Source: Candidatus Saccharimonadota bacterium
GTDB lineage: Bacteria; Patescibacteriota; Saccharimonadia; Saccharimonadales; Saccharimonadaceae
Direction of reading: 5' to 3'
Assembly (NCBI GenBank): GCA_017431955.1
Contig: JAFRKC010000002.1
Coordinates: 1-64,000 of the forward strand
DNA: 64,000 nt
Within the stretch, counting starts at the first letter, position 1; the number at the start of each line of letters is the position of its first letter. Made by a program: the position numbers and the translations under genes. Below are positions 43,706 to 51,300 of the stretch, piece by piece. The notes under the pieces were generated by a model, which was not told the origin of the DNA, did no database searches, and worked only from the letters and a program-made list of their open reading frames with translations.

Positions 43706-43711
43706 TATAAT
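43703..43711 (+). promoter_or_regulatory. Leaderless-type extended -10 for glyS
   Basis: TGATATAAT, ending 6 nt before the ATG at 43718; begins in the last codon of recO. Confidence 0.6.
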
Positions 43712-43717
43712 TAAAAC

Positions 43718-45070
43718 ATGGCAAAATTAGAAGATATTGTAAGTTTATGTAAACGTCGCGGCTTTATTTTTCAGGGTAGCGACATTTATGGTGGCATGGC
43801 CGGTACCTGGGACTTTGGCCCACTTGGCGTCATGCTCAAGAAAAAAATTATGGATGAATGGTGGAATTATTTCGTCGATTCTCGCAATAATATCTACGGT
43901 GTAGATGCCGCAATTTTGATGAATCCACGTACTTGGCAGGCCTCTGGTCATCTCGAAACTTTTGCCGACCCACTCGTCGAATGCAAAGAATGCAAATCTC
44001 GTTTCCGCGCCGACAAAATCGCCGAGGGAATTACTGAATCCGTCACCACCGAAGAATTTCTTGCCACCCACACTAAATGCCCGGTCTGTGGCAAAGAAAA
44101 TTGGGGTGAAATCCGCAAGTTTAATATGATGTTCTCAACTCATGTTGGCGCCGTTTTGCCAGAAGATTCTGAAACTAATCCAGAGCTCGCCGCCAAAAAC
44201 ACTGCTTACCTTCGTCCAGAAACTGCCCAAGGTATTTTTACTAATTATAAAAATGTTGTTGATACGATTTATCCAGACATTCCTTTTGGTATCGCTCAAG
44301 TAGGGAAGGCCTTTAGAAACGAAATCTCTCCGCGCGACTTTATCCTTCGCGACCGCGAATGCTCCCAGATGGAAATTGAATATTTCGTTCGCCCAGATGC
44401 TTGGGAAAATGAGTTCGAAAAAGTCTATAAAGCCTTTGATAATTTTCTTGAAAGCCGCATGGGCCTAGATCTAGGTAATATTAACCATCTCGAAGTCGCA
44501 CCAGAAGACCGTGCTCATTATTCCAAGCGCACCGTTGACTTTATGTTTAACTATCCAAACGGCGAAGAAGAATTGATGGGCCTAGCCTACCGCACTGATT
44601 TTGATTTGCAAAACATCCAAAGAGAATCTGGCAAATCCATGGAATATCGCGACAAAAACACCGGCGAAACTTTCGTTCCTCATGTAATCGAACCATCCAT
44701 TGGCGTCGAACGTTTGTTCCTTGCGGTGCTATCCACCGCCTACACCGAAGACGAAATCGACGGCAACACTCGCATCGTTCTTAGACTTCCAGAACATCTT
44801 GCCCCGTATCGTTTCTGTGTTTCACCACTTTTAAAGAATAGACCAGAGCTCGTTGAAAAAGCCAAAGAAGTCTATAATAAACTTCGCGAAAAATACACTT
44901 ATGTCACTTGGGATGATTCCGGTAATATCGGCAAACGCTATCGCAAACAAGATGAAATCGGCACACCGAAATGCATCGTGATAGATTTTGATACTCTAGA
45001 GGACAATGCCGTCACTATCCGTGATCGTGATACTACCGAGCAAACCCGTGTTAATATCGAAAAACTCTAG
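43718..45070 (+). CDS. glyS: Glycyl-tRNA synthetase (dimeric alpha2, class II)
   Basis: 450 residues, single-chain type as in eukaryotes, archaea and many Gram-positives, not the alpha2beta2 enzyme. Visible: FIFQGSDIYGGMAGTWDFGP, a zinc-like site with CKECKSRF and CPVCGKENW, motif 2 FRNEISPRDFILRDREC, and motif 3 EPSIGVERLFLAV; the anticodon-binding domain is at the C terminus. Standard symbol would be glyQS or glyS. tRNA-Gly lies 92 nt downstream. Confidence 0.96.
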   Translation: MAKLEDIVSLCKRRGFIFQGSDIYGGMAGTWDFGPLGVMLKKKIMDEWWNYFVDSRNNIYGVDAAILMNPRTWQASGHLETFADPLVECKECKSRFRADKIAEGITESVTTEEFLATHTKCPVCGKENWGEIRKFNMMFSTHVGAVLPEDSETNPELAAKNTAYLRPETAQGIFTNYKNVVDTIYPDIPFGIAQVGKAFRNEISPRDFILRDRECSQMEIEYFVRPDAWENEFEKVYKAFDNFLESRMGLDLGNINHLEVAPEDRAHYSKRTVDFMFNYPNGEEELMGLAYRTDFDLQNIQRESGKSMEYRDKNTGETFVPHVIEPSIGVERLFLAVLSTAYTEDEIDGNTRIVLRLPEHLAPYRFCVSPLLKNRPELVEKAKEVYNKLREKYTYVTWDDSGNIGKRYRKQDEIGTPKCIVIDFDTLEDNAVTIRDRDTTEQTRVNIEKL

Positions 45071-45073
45071 CCC

Positions 45074-45102
45074 TTGACTTTTTATCACGCTTGTGCTATA
45101 AT
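45074..45102 (+). promoter_or_regulatory. Promoter of tRNA-Gly
   Basis: TTGACT, 17 bp, TATAAT, starting 3 nt after the glyS stop. A second -10 (TGCTACAAT) lies at 45141-45149, close to the mature 5' end. Confidence 0.7.
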
Positions 45103-45161
45103 AGAGATGTAGCTATATTCTTTTCAAAAAAAGAAGAGTGTGCTACAATAAGATTACTCGT

Positions 45162-45238
45162 GCGAGCGTAGCTCAGTTGTTTAGAGCGCTTCCTTGCCAA
45201 GGAAGAGGTCGAGAGTTAGAGTCTCTTCGCTCGCACCA
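45162..45238 (+). tRNA. tRNA-Gly (anticodon GCC) with altered elbow
   Basis: 77 nt with encoded CCA. Acceptor GCGAGCG/CGCTCGC is perfect; anticodon stem CTTCC/GGAAG encloses TTGCCAA, giving GCC. The D-loop reads AGTTGTTTA, so position 19 is U instead of G (45180), and the T-loop reads TTAGAGT, so position 56 is A instead of C (45218). The two changes compensate as a U19:A56 pair. Confidence 0.95.
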
Positions 45239-45245
45239 CATTAAT

Positions 45246-45264
45246 GCTCCTCCGGAGCTTTTTT
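45246..45264 (+). terminator. tRNA-Gly terminator
   Basis: GCTCC-TCC-GGAGC followed by TTTTTT. Confidence 0.8.
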
Positions 45265-45275
45265 ATTGCAAGATA

Positions 45276-45298
45276 AAAGCCCTCACTATGAGGGCTTT
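45276..45298 (-). terminator. Terminator of small basic protein gene
   Basis: A perfect 10-bp inverted repeat AAAGCCCTCA/TGAGGGCTTT with a 3-nt loop; on the minus strand it is followed by a T-rich stretch. It lies 18 nt past the stop at 45316. Confidence 0.75.
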
Positions 45299-45315
45299 GA
45301 ATTTATGCGCGGCAA

Positions 45316-45513
45316 TTACCAATGATTTTGTTTCGGCTTTCCGCCTTTGCTGTGCTTACCTTGTCCATAGGAATTTTGGTTTCCTCCAATCTTCGCCATG
45401 GAATCAAAAATGCTGTAATTTGCGTAGGAATCAAATTTTGAGCGTCCTTTACCGGACTGAGACAAACTATCATGATGATTCCTATTCTTGTTGAGACCCT
45501 TTTGGTACGACAT
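45316..45513 (-). CDS. Small basic Gly/Asn/Lys-rich protein, unknown
   Basis: 65 residues, rich in Lys, Asn, Gly, Ser and Gln, with no hydrophobic segment (MSYQKGLNKNRNHHDSLSQ at the start, GKHSKGGKPKQNHW at the end). It looks disordered and may bind nucleic acid, but no family is recognised. Support for a real gene is contextual: a consensus promoter, a GGGGGTGA ribosome binding site 9 nt from the ATG, and a terminator right after the stop. Strong, palindrome-controlled expression suggests a stress or condition-specific product. Confidence 0.6.
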   Translation of the reverse strand: MSYQKGLNKNRNHHDSLSQSGKGRSKFDSYANYSIFDSMAKIGGNQNSYGQGKHSKGGKPKQNHW

Positions 45514-45550
45514 TCATATTCACCCCCAGTCTGATAAAGATCTCATACAT

Positions 45551-45579
45551 ATAATATCACAATATTTAAATATTGTCAA
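45551..45579 (-). promoter_or_regulatory. Consensus promoter with palindromic operator
   Basis: On the minus strand: TTGACA, 17 bp, TATTAT. A perfect 18-bp palindrome, ACAATATTT/AAATATTGT (45559-45576), fills the spacer and overlaps the -35 box, placed where a dimeric repressor would block RNA polymerase. Confidence 0.75.
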
Positions 45580-45610
45580 TTAAAACAACCTATGGTAAAA
45601 TAGTTTCAAG

Positions 45611-46009
45611 ATGGAAATTTATACTACATCAAAATTCGCAAACTATGTTCACATACACATGTATCTTATTGATGCTATTTTTAAAGATGAGCTAACAAAT
45701 CGTGGTCTAACAGATGACGACTATAATTTTAATGTCAATATAGACGGCAACGTGGCCGCCTGGTCTCTTAACACTAATAGCGAAAAAGTCATCGATTGTT
45801 TTGCTGATGTAATTAAAAATCTAAAACTCGATGAATCTAAAATAAAAGAAGCAGTTAAAAGGATCGAGGTTAACAATAATTTTAAAGCAAAAATAAAAGA
45901 TTCAGCTCTATTATTGGACGAGCTTGCTAAAATTAAGTTTATCTACGAAAAACCAGAAATCACTGATGATAGCTTAGAGTCACCAGCCATAGATTTCATT
46001 AAAAAATAA
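45611..46009 (+). CDS. Hypothetical small acidic cytosolic protein
   Basis: 132 residues, no membrane segment. Mixed alpha/beta pattern with an early aromatic stretch (SKFANYVHIHMYLIDAIF) and a Lys/Glu-rich second half. No family recognised. The -10 (TGGTAAAAT) ends 9 nt before the ATG and there is no Shine-Dalgarno. It is divergent from the small basic protein and may share the regulatory region. Confidence 0.6.
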   Translation: MEIYTTSKFANYVHIHMYLIDAIFKDELTNRGLTDDDYNFNVNIDGNVAAWSLNTNSEKVIDCFADVIKNLKLDESKIKEAVKRIEVNNNFKAKIKDSALLLDELAKIKFIYEKPEITDDSLESPAIDFIKK

Positions 46010-46023
46010 AAACACAAGCGCCA

Positions 46024-46032
46024 TGTTATAAT
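46024..46032 (+). promoter_or_regulatory. Leaderless-type extended -10 for the 46039 gene
   Basis: TGTTATAAT, ending 6 nt before the ATG at 46039. Confidence 0.6.
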
Positions 46033-46038
46033 ATCTTC

Positions 46039-46881
46039 ATGGAAAGTACAGAAGATAAAGAGCAAGCAATCAATAAAAAATATAAAAAAATTTCACTCAT
46101 TATTCTCATTGTTGGGTTGTTGTTGGGCGGATCACTAATTACCATTGGCATTATCAAGAGAAATTCCGAACCAAGGGATGGACTTTTTGGTATTTTCGGT
46201 AAAGTCATCGATAACCTAGATGACGAGATGAATAGCAGCATGGGCTCTACCGCCGTAAATGGAAAGAATAACGACGAAAAAAAAGCGGAGTTGGAGCGAG
46301 CTAAATCTGAGAAAGCCGAAAAAGAAAAAGAGTTTGCAGATGAAACGGACAAATTAACCACTAAACGTGATGAACTCCTGGCCCTAGATCCAAAAACTGC
46401 AAATGGCTTTTCTTATGAATATGCCATGTCCGCCGACGACGGCGACGCCTACACTTTAAGAGCAATATCCAACTTACTTGAGTATCCAAATATGTGTTGG
46501 GTTTACAACATAGATGCCACAGAAAAATACTGCTCTTTATATCAAGAAATTTATGAATACAACATCACCATAGAAAGGCTTGAGAGCGAGATGACTTTGT
46601 TTAATGGTAATATGGTGATAAATACCGAATCAGCTAAAGAAGTGGCCAGTATGGGCAACATAATCACCGGCAAATTCGGCGATGCCACCACATATATTCG
46701 TAGCAGATTGTATATCTATCCAGGTATATTCATTATTTTTGTAAGTGTTATATTGTCGGCATTTTTCTGGTTTGGTGCTAGAAAAAAAGCTCTTGGCAAA
46801 GAGAATCATCCACAAGGCCCTCAACCAGAAATTCAAGAAGTCACCGAGCAAAAAGATAGCAAAAACCACACAAAAAAATAA
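46039..46881 (+). CDS. Two-pass membrane protein with extracytoplasmic coiled coil, unknown
   Basis: 280 residues. Transmembrane helix 1 at about 17-38 and helix 2 at about 226-248 (YIYPGIFIIFVSVILSAFFWF) enclose a roughly 185-residue domain with a charged coiled coil (about 75-115) and two cysteines. A short basic tail ends the protein. No family recognised. It lies directly upstream of the SPFH/zinc-ribbon pair and could be a membrane partner of that system; this is inference from position only. Confidence 0.65.
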   Translation: MESTEDKEQAINKKYKKISLIILIVGLLLGGSLITIGIIKRNSEPRDGLFGIFGKVIDNLDDEMNSSMGSTAVNGKNNDEKKAELERAKSEKAEKEKEFADETDKLTTKRDELLALDPKTANGFSYEYAMSADDGDAYTLRAISNLLEYPNMCWVYNIDATEKYCSLYQEIYEYNITIERLESEMTLFNGNMVINTESAKEVASMGNIITGKFGDATTYIRSRLYIYPGIFIIFVSVILSAFFWFGARKKALGKENHPQGPQPEIQEVTEQKDSKNHTKK

Positions 46882-46926
46882 CCTGTGCTACAATAGAACT
46901 ATAAACTAACCAGAAGGAGAATAATA

Positions 46927-48060
46927 ATGGCATTTCTAAAAGCTTTTACCGGTGCACTTGGCGGAAGTTTCGCCAACCAATGGCTCGAATATATGGCTCC
47001 ACCATCCAGCATGCGTGACCATACTCTTATCGCCCGTGCCGTGCCAGTTGGTGGGAATCGCAGTGAAAATAATGATGGCGAGGAAAATGCCAATGTTATT
47101 AGCAATGGCAGCAAGTTTCTAGTTCCAGAAGGCACTTGTCTTGTCACCGTAGAAAACGGCGGCATCACTGGTGTTATCGCTGAAGCCGGTGGCTACACCT
47201 ACACCACCGAAAACGTTCCAGAAGCTAAAAGCATGTTTGCCAAAGATGGCTTCTTTGCCAGTACTTTTGGTCAGAGCTTCAATCAGTTTAAGTTTGGTGG
47301 TCAACCAGGGAATCAACAATTTGCTTTCTATGTAAATCTCAAAGATATTGCTGGCCTTCGCTATGGCACTCAGAACCCAATCAGATACAAGGATGCTAAC
47401 TACGCTAACACCATGTTGGCTGTCACTAGCAATGGTACTTATACTATCAAAGTTGTCGACCCAGTTTTGATGTTTAAGAACTTAATTCCAGTTGATATCG
47501 TTTCCGGTCAAGGCCGCGCTCAATTCGATCTTGGCGACAACGACGAAGGCGTCGAAGAATCTCTCTTTGCTGGCTTTGTTGGCTCGCTTGCCGCTGCTTT
47601 GTCTGCCTATACTAAAGGTGGCAAATCCATCGACGATATCCAAGGTGGCACTACCGAATTCGCTAAATCAGTCAACGAAGCCGTTGAAGCCAACTATCAA
47701 TGGGCTACTAAATATGGTCTTCAAGTTGTTAACGTCCAACCAATGGGCTTAGACTGGGATACACAATCCGTCGAGCTTATCAACAAATTCAACACTGGTA
47801 ACCTCATGCAAGGTGGTGTTGGCGCAGCTTACGCTCAAACTCAAATCGCCGAAGGTTTCAATGCTGCCGGCAATAATGGTAGTTCTACCAATATGATGGG
47901 TATGGGCATGGGTGTCGGTATGATGGGCGGCATGGCCGGTATGGCTCAACCAATGGGCACCAATCCAGTTCAACCAGCACAACCAACTCCTGCTCCAGAG
48001 CAACCAGCAGCCCCAGAAGCTAAACCAGAAGAAACTCCAGAACAACCAAAAGCAGAGTAA
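46927..48060 (+). CDS. SPFH/band-7 domain protein, YdjI-like
   Basis: 377 residues. The N-terminal SPFH region matches the YdjI/virion-core-like subfamily (QWLEYMAPPSSMRDHTLIAR, GTCLVTVENGGITGVIAEAGGY). Unlike flotillins there is no N-terminal membrane helix. A helical region (about 215-310) is followed by a Met/Gly-rich stretch (about 320-345) and a Pro/Ala/Glu tail. In Bacillus, YdjI works with PspA and YdjGH in membrane stress. The ribosome binding site AGAAGGAGAAT is good. The zinc-ribbon gene follows after 8 nt. Confidence 0.88.
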   Translation: MAFLKAFTGALGGSFANQWLEYMAPPSSMRDHTLIARAVPVGGNRSENNDGEENANVISNGSKFLVPEGTCLVTVENGGITGVIAEAGGYTYTTENVPEAKSMFAKDGFFASTFGQSFNQFKFGGQPGNQQFAFYVNLKDIAGLRYGTQNPIRYKDANYANTMLAVTSNGTYTIKVVDPVLMFKNLIPVDIVSGQGRAQFDLGDNDEGVEESLFAGFVGSLAAALSAYTKGGKSIDDIQGGTTEFAKSVNEAVEANYQWATKYGLQVVNVQPMGLDWDTQSVELINKFNTGNLMQGGVGAAYAQTQIAEGFNAAGNNGSSTNMMGMGMGVGMMGGMAGMAQPMGTNPVQPAQPTPAPEQPAAPEAKPEETPEQPKAE

Positions 48061-48068
48061 TCTGACTT

Positions 48069-49535
48069 ATGGCGAAAAAAGAACCTAAGAACGGTTTGAA
48101 CCGTTGCCCCAAATGTGGGGCAACGGACATATCTTTGGATACAAAAAGTGGCAAATTAAGATGTAATTATTGCCGCGCACTTTTTGACGGCGAAATAGCT
48201 AACGAAAGTGGCGATATCAGTAAACTGTCCGGTCGTAATGTTGGCAGCGGAGCTAAAGACATTATTCCAGACAAGAAAACCATTCTAACTTTCGAGTGTT
48301 CGTCTTGTGGTGCTAGCATTGTTATAAATGCTGACGAAGCCACCAGTGCCAAATGCCACTGGTGTAGACATGTTTTATCTATAAACGAACAAATCGATAA
48401 CGGTGCCGTACCAGATATGGTATTACCATTCAAGCTCGACAAAGCTACCGCTGAGGGCAAGATTAAAGATTTTGTAGGGAGGCGTCAATTTTATGCGCAC
48501 CCAGTATTCAAAAAAGAATTTACTACTGAAAATATTATGGGCGTCTATCTTCCATATATGGTAATTGATGTTAATGCCCACGCAAGTTTTGCTGGCGAGG
48601 CCGAACATCAAACCAGAAGCTATTATGTCACTAGACGTGTGGGTGACCACACTGTCCAAGACCATTATTACGATGCCGACGCCTACAACGTTACACGCGA
48701 TTTTGACCTTACTATTGATGACCTCACCATCGAAGCATCCAGCGACAAGCTCAATCAAAATAATCTAGTAAACACTACTAATGTCATTAACGCAGTCATG
48801 CCATTTGATACCGAAAACTGCGTCAAATGGGATGCTAATTATCTGCGCGGCTATGCTAGCGAAAAGCGCGACACTAATATTGATGTTTTGGTTGAGCCGG
48901 TTAAAGCACAGGCTTTAGATGTTGCTAGGTTTAAAGTCAAAGAGACTATGGGATTTTACGATCGCGGTGCCAAATGGGAATCCGAAAAAATGGATATCAA
49001 AGGCACAGATTGGAAGGCAACCTATCTCCCGCTCTGGCTCTATAGTTACTTACAAAAAGACGGCGAGAAAAAGCTGCTCCATTATGTGGCGGTTAACGCT
49101 CGCACGGGTGAAACCATGGGTAGCGTACCTATTTACAAAGCCAAACTTATTGCCATTTCGGCCATTATCGAGTTCTTCAGTGTGATTTTTGGCGGTTGTT
49201 GGATGTTTTGGTGGTTCTCCGGTGACGATATCGGATATGCTGGCCTTGCCGGTGTTGCTCCAGGTATAGTTTATTATCTAATTATTAAAAACAAATATCG
49301 TAACGCTACTGCCAGGCACCGTCATGAAAGTGAAACCAAGTGCGAATCAAAAAATATCAAGAAGACCGACAAATTCAAGGAGAAAAGGACTCGCTTACGA
49401 AGCGCTACTATTGCCGGCAAAAACAGTGACAATGTAAACGGCGTTATCGCAAAAGGTGGTTGGCAAGAAAAACTCACCGAAAAATTAAAAGATCAAGCTA
49501 ATTTCTCTAACAATATCGCTATCAAAAAAGATTAA
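48069..49535 (+). CDS. Membrane protein with two N-terminal zinc ribbons, YdjG-like
   Basis: 488 residues. Zinc ribbon 1 uses NRCPKCGATD and RCNYCRA (about 13-38); ribbon 2 uses ECSSCGAS and KCHWCRH (about 77-102). A long middle domain (about 110-350) is followed by two transmembrane helices (about 358-410) and a Lys-rich tail. The layout fits YdjG-type partners that recruit YdjI-like SPFH proteins to the membrane. The stop overlaps the convergent gene by 4 nt. Confidence 0.8.
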   Translation: MAKKEPKNGLNRCPKCGATDISLDTKSGKLRCNYCRALFDGEIANESGDISKLSGRNVGSGAKDIIPDKKTILTFECSSCGASIVINADEATSAKCHWCRHVLSINEQIDNGAVPDMVLPFKLDKATAEGKIKDFVGRRQFYAHPVFKKEFTTENIMGVYLPYMVIDVNAHASFAGEAEHQTRSYYVTRRVGDHTVQDHYYDADAYNVTRDFDLTIDDLTIEASSDKLNQNNLVNTTNVINAVMPFDTENCVKWDANYLRGYASEKRDTNIDVLVEPVKAQALDVARFKVKETMGFYDRGAKWESEKMDIKGTDWKATYLPLWLYSYLQKDGEKKLLHYVAVNARTGETMGSVPIYKAKLIAISAIIEFFSVIFGGCWMFWWFSGDDIGYAGLAGVAPGIVYYLIIKNKYRNATARHRHESETKCESKNIKKTDKFKEKRTRLRSATIAGKNSDNVNGVIAKGGWQEKLTEKLKDQANFSNNIAIKKD

Positions 49536-50185
49536 AGATCATATTCGTCGCTATCTTCAGAAATTTTCGGCCTTACTTTTTGCACTGGCTCCGCCTTCTT
49601 TTCGATTTTTACGGTAGTTTTTGGTAAATTCGAAAAATCTTTTCTGGCCACGTCACTAGTAATCACGATTTTCATATAACGAACCAGATATATTATACAT
49701 GCAGTCATAATCAGTGAAATACTTATAATGATCCCCATAAACTGCTGCTTTACAATTGCACTTGGCTGGATAGTAGTGTTCACTCCTGCATCTTCATTTA
49801 CTATAGAATAAACCTGGTTGTCTCCGAATTTGTCTTGCAGAAAGTATCCGCAGACGTAGGCTATCAAAGCGACTCCTAGCCCGGCCAAGAAAATGAACAA
49901 CATAATAATAATAGACACCTGGCACCTGTGAATTCTATTAGATTTTTTCAGGGCTTTTTTCTTATCGTTTAGAACTTCAAGTAGCTTTTTGCAGGCAAGG
50001 GAACCGATGACGGAGACTAGCCCAAAAGCCAAAAACGGAGTAAAAACCAAAAAGGGGAGTTTAGATGATGATGAACTACTAAGAAACATTACGAGTATCA
50101 CAAAAATCATCAATACCCAAGTCATTATAAACAGACGCTGGGATCTATCGCGAAAATCTAAGATATTTTTTACTTTTTTAGCCAT
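49532..50185 (-). CDS. Four-pass membrane protein, unknown
   Basis: 217 residues with about four transmembrane helices (about 17-38, 40-66, 89-118 and 150-172) and a Lys-rich C-terminal tail. No family recognised. The ribosome binding site is GAGGAGGAAAA. Its end overlaps the convergent zinc-ribbon gene by four bases with no terminator between them. Confidence 0.65.
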   Translation of the reverse strand: MAKKVKNILDFRDRSQRLFIMTWVLMIFVILVMFLSSSSSSKLPFLVFTPFLAFGLVSVIGSLACKKLLEVLNDKKKALKKSNRIHRCQVSIIIMLFIFLAGLGVALIAYVCGYFLQDKFGDNQVYSIVNEDAGVNTTIQPSAIVKQQFMGIIISISLIMTACIIYLVRYMKIVITSDVARKDFSNLPKTTVKIEKKAEPVQKVRPKISEDSDEYDL

Positions 50186-50237
50186 TTTTCCTCCTCTATA
50201 GCAGTGATTATATCAATTCGGTAGTTTAGAAGTCAAT

Positions 50238-50364
50238 AAAAAGAACAACACCATAAAGCGTTGCTCAACTCATAACTTTCTAGGCGAAATTATAACCCCT
50301 AAAACTCTGCATTCTCCCGGTAGGTGTTCCGACGGCTCTCAACGTAGATTTCGCCCGAACTCCT
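50238..50364 (-). ncRNA. Candidate structured non-coding RNA (about 127 nt)
   Basis: A strong promoter and a clear terminator bracket this transcript. RNA 5' to 3' on the minus strand: GGGCGAAAT (50356-50348) pairs with ATTTCGCCT (50290-50282) over 9 bp, enclosing a 57-nt domain with GCCGUCGGAAC and CUACCGGGAG. The terminator stem GAGCAACGC/GTGTTGTTC (50266-50258 with 50251-50243) is followed by TTTTT. No ORF with a ribosome binding site lies in it. It matches no RNA family I can name; SRP, tmRNA and RNase P signatures are absent. Confidence 0.6.
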
Positions 50365-50370
50365 GACTCT

Positions 50371-50398
50371 ATTTTAGCATGAGTGGAATATACGTCAA
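50371..50398 (-). promoter_or_regulatory. Promoter of the minus-strand RNA candidate
   Basis: TTGACG, 16 bp, TAAAAT on the minus strand; predicted start near 50364. Confidence 0.65.
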
Positions 50399-50400
50399 TA

Positions 50401-50429
50401 TTGTTTTTTGATAAAGTTTATGTTATAAT
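50401..50429 (+). promoter_or_regulatory. Plus-strand promoter in gene-poor region
   Basis: TTGTTT, 17 bp, TATAAT, almost back to back with the RNA promoter on the other strand. The transcript would run through an A/T-rich, gene-free stretch (50436-50514) into the long inverted repeat. I see nothing else in that stretch except a lone TTGACT at 50466-50471. Confidence 0.4.
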
Positions 50430-50514
50430 ATTTTCACTAACAACAGGGGTAAAACGCGAAAAAGTATTGACTTTTACTAAATATATTTCATAAATAAAAA
50501 TAACATAATTAACA

Positions 50515-50616
50515 AAAAGAAACTATTTCTCAGAGCGTTACACGCCGGGAAAAATTCGCTTCGCTCATTTTTCTCGGGTTGCACTCCGCTTGACTCTGAG
50601 AAATAGTTCTTTTTAT
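50515..50616. repeat. Long imperfect inverted repeat (about 100 bp)
   Basis: Arms ACTATTTCTCAGAG (50522-50535) and CTCTGAGAAATAGT (50594-50607) match perfectly; inner arms GGGAAAAAT/ATTTTTCTC (50547-50555 and 50567-50575) pair again around a TCGCTTCGCTC apex. A-run on the left and T-run on the right make it a possible bidirectional terminator. Confidence 0.7.
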
Positions 50617-50679
50617 AACTTATGCATATTTATATGCTAAAATCTATATAAGATGTGAAGGAAAATAAAAGATAAACTT

Positions 50680-51300
50680 TTGAAGTGGTTAGATCGATGG
50701 AAATTAGCCTTTAGCGGCGTAGTTTTAGTTTTTTCTTATCGCAAATTCAGAATCACTGCCATTATCGTCTTTATTTTATTCGGCACCCTGATGAATCTCC
50801 TTACCGGCGGTTTCGCTGCTTTTAATTTGCTTTTTGCCGTCAGCTTCCCAGATAAATTAAAGATCATTTTTGACGCCTTTCTTGGGCTGTTTGGAATTGG
50901 CAAAAACTTCCTAGACTGGGCCCTCATATTCTTTATTGCTTTAATCCAGGCGGTTCTAGTTGGTCTAGTGGCATTTATCTGGAAAAGAAGAAAAGATAAT
51001 CTAAAAGCCGCTAAAGCATCAAATAGCGGCGCTCAAAGTGCAGGCATAGCGGCCGGTCTCGCCGTACTTGGTGCCGGCTGTCCTACCTGTGGCACCACGC
51101 TAATAGCGCCAATTATTAGCACGATTTTTAGTAGCGGTGGATATGCCATCGCCGGTTTTGTCTCTGGATTCATTACGTTTATAGCTATCATCGTATCTCT
51201 ACTAGCCTTAAAAAAGGTCGGTCTAGAAGCGTATGTTATAATCAAAAAAGAAAAGTTTTTAGCAAAAAAGGGAGTAGAAAATGCCAGACGAAAACAGTGA
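50680..51300 (+). CDS. Polytopic membrane protein with intramembrane CPTC pair, possible redox partner
   Basis: 206 residues from a TTG at 50680, with GAAGGA rather far upstream; the exact start is unsure. About five transmembrane helices. Cys134 and Cys137 in LGAGCPTCGTTL sit at the start of a membrane helix, followed by a Gly/Ser-rich turn. It is not VKOR, DsbB or CcdA by any motif I see. It overlaps a DsbA-like gene by 20 nt, which suggests the pair work together, with this protein possibly handing electrons from DsbA to the membrane. That role is inference. Confidence 0.7.
   Translation: MKWLDRWKLAFSGVVLVFSYRKFRITAIIVFILFGTLMNLLTGGFAAFNLLFAVSFPDKLKIIFDAFLGLFGIGKNFLDWALIFFIALIQAVLVGLVAFIWKRRKDNLKAAKASNSGAQSAGIAAGLAVLGAGCPTCGTTLIAPIISTIFSSGGYAIAGFVSGFITFIAIIVSLLALKKVGLEAYVIIKKEKFLAKKGVENARRKQ

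Noticed and set aside
45138..45494. A 118-codon ORF covering tRNA-Gly
   Set aside because: It reads through a tRNA and two terminators.
50238..50364. SRP RNA, tmRNA or RNase P RNA identity for the RNA candidates
   Set aside because: The diagnostic SRP GGAAGCAGC loop, tRNA-like ends of tmRNA and RNase P core motifs are all missing in both larger candidates.
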